Source: Deltaproteobacteria bacterium
GTDB lineage: Bacteria > Desulfobacterota > Desulfobulbia > Desulfobulbales > Desulfobulbaceae
Direction of reading: 5' to 3'
Assembly: GCA_024277485.1 (NCBI GenBank)
Contig: JAJRVA010000203.1
Location: forward strand, 1-14,140
DNA: 14,140 nt
Of the stretch, positions 13,267 to 14,140 are shown piece after piece. Below the pieces are notes generated by a model. That model did not search any database. It had not been told where the DNA came from and worked only from the letters and a program-made list of their open reading frames with translations. A program made the translations under genes and the position numbers. Each line of letters opens with the position of its first letter. Within the stretch, counting starts at the first letter, position 1.

Positions 13267-14140
13267 ATGCTGAGCATCCAGAATCTCAACCTCCAGTATG
13301 GCAATAAACATCTTTTCAGGGATGTTTCCGTGCAGGTCCATGGCGGGGACCGGATAGGCCTGGCCGGGGTAAACGGTGCCGGAAAATCAACCCTGCTGAA
13401 GATCATGTGCGGCCTCCACGAGACAGACCCGGGAACTGTCAGCCGGGCGGCCTGGTTTACTGTTTCCTACCTTCCCCAGGAGGTTACCGCCAATCTGGAA
13501 AACCGTACGCTCTATGAGGAGGCGGAAAGCGCGTTTGATGAGGCGCTGGCCCTTCAGAAGCAACTGGACGAGACAGGTGAACAGCTGGCTGTCATGTCGT
13601 CCGATGATCCGAAACTGGAAGCATTGCTGGAACGCCAGGGTGAACTGCAGCACCTCCTGGAGGGGCATGATGTATTCAGGATCCGTTCCGAGATAGAGAG
13701 GATTCTATTCGGCCTTGGTTTTTCCGTCCGGGATCTGAAAAAAGAAGTCAGGAGTTTTTCCGGCGGCTGGATCATGCGTCTGCTGCTGGCCCGGATACTG
13801 CTGCGTAAACCGGCCCTCCTGCTGCTCGATGAGCCGACCAACCATCTGGATATCGACTCGCTTACCTGGCTGGAAGATTTCCTGCAGCAGTACCAGGGCG
13901 CGATCATAATGATTTCCCATGACCGGTCTTTTTTAGACCGTCTCACAACAGCAACCTGGGAACTGAGCCTGGGCCGGTTGACCGTGTACCGCGGCAACTA
14001 TTCCAGCTACCTGGTTGAGAAAGAGGAACGGCTGGCCATAGAACGGGCATCCTATGCCAATCAGCAGACCATGATTAAACAGACAGAGCGCTTTATTGAG
14101 CGTTTCCGGTCAAAATCCACCAAGGCCCGCCAGGTGCAGA
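13267..14140 (+). CDS. ABC-F family ATPase (5' part, cut by window edge)
   Basis: A cytoplasmic twin-ABC ATPase without membrane domains; the family acts on ribosomes (translation factors such as EttA and Uup, and antibiotic-resistance ribosome-protection proteins). I translated the plus strand from ATG at 13267: 291 codons are present and the gene runs past 14140. The first ABC domain is complete: Walker A GVNGAGKST (34-42), signature SFSGGWIMRLLLAR (163-176), Walker B LLLLDEPTNHLD (184-195) and switch HDRSFLD (from H218). Residues about 85-155 hold an arm-like helical insertion rich in Glu, Leu and Gln. The inter-domain linker begins near 250 with charged helices, ending in KSTKARQVQ, a pattern typical of ABC-F linkers. 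The subfamily cannot be set without the second half. It starts 18 bases after the radical SAM gene, so the three genes probably form an operon. Confidence 0.93.
   Translation, partial: MLSIQNLNLQYGNKHLFRDVSVQVHGGDRIGLAGVNGAGKSTLLKIMCGLHETDPGTVSRAAWFTVSYLPQEVTANLENRTLYEEAESAFDEALALQKQLDETGEQLAVMSSDDPKLEALLERQGELQHLLEGHDVFRIRSEIERILFGLGFSVRDLKKEVRSFSGGWIMRLLLARILLRKPALLLLDEPTNHLDIDSLTWLEDFLQQYQGAIIMISHDRSFLDRLTTATWELSLGRLTVYRGNYSSYLVEKEERLAIERASYANQQTMIKQTERFIERFRSKSTKARQVQ

Noticed and set aside
13267..14140. ABC-F gene considered as an antibiotic-resistance ribosome-protection factor
   Set aside because: Only the first ATPase domain is visible, and housekeeping ABC-F proteins look the same there. 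The context with rnc points to a chromosomal housekeeping gene.

Overview
This looks like a chromosomal segment of a Gram-negative bacterium of moderately high GC content. The mix of genes is a polar amino-acid ABC transporter, large secreted repeat proteins, an AIM24-type protein, a DUF533 protein and an rnc / radical SAM / ABC-F cluster. That mix fits the Desulfobacterota (former Deltaproteobacteria, perhaps a Desulfobulbales relative). The lineage is inferred from general gene content only. No rRNA, phage, transposase or CRISPR array is visible.

Layout. (1) Positions 1-491, minus strand: 5' part of a periplasmic amino-acid-binding protein gene, cut by the window edge. (2) 706-3084, plus: a secreted 792-residue protein with five Ig-like repeats and a Cys-containing C-terminal domain. 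(3) 3198-3938, minus: the amino-acid ABC ATPase, with a 61-residue cysteine-rich protein gene just upstream of it (3996-4181, minus). (4) 4418-5101, plus: a DUF533/TerB-like protein with a proline-rich linker. It converges on a GYF_2-AIM24 protein (5186-6184, minus) across a strong terminator. (5) 6329-8887, minus: a secreted right-handed beta-helix protein with its own promoter. (6) 9096-9917, minus: the amino-acid ABC permease. (7) 10011-11135, plus: thpR followed by a chalcone-isomerase-like periplasmic protein. (8) 11240-11314, minus: tRNA-Cys(GCA) with a clear promoter and terminator. (9) 11448 to the right edge, plus: rnc, an Elp3-like radical SAM gene and an ABC-F ATPase gene (cut by the edge), probably one operon.

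How they fit together. The binding protein, ATPase and permease are one of each part of a polar amino-acid importer. All lie on the minus strand but are separated by about 2.7 kb and 5.2 kb of unrelated genes, as if an importer operon had been split by two accessory insertions. The right third is housekeeping RNA metabolism and translation.

The window is mostly ordinary and I see no clearly new multi-gene system. The points most worth a second look are these. RNase III has Cys where the catalytic Asp (E. coli D114) should be. The Ig-repeat protein has a regularly spaced Cys pair in every repeat and a C8 tract early in its gene. A GYF-domain protein and a proline-rich-linker protein are neighbours. 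The importer genes are dispersed, and a 61-residue eight-cysteine protein is encoded next to the ATPase.
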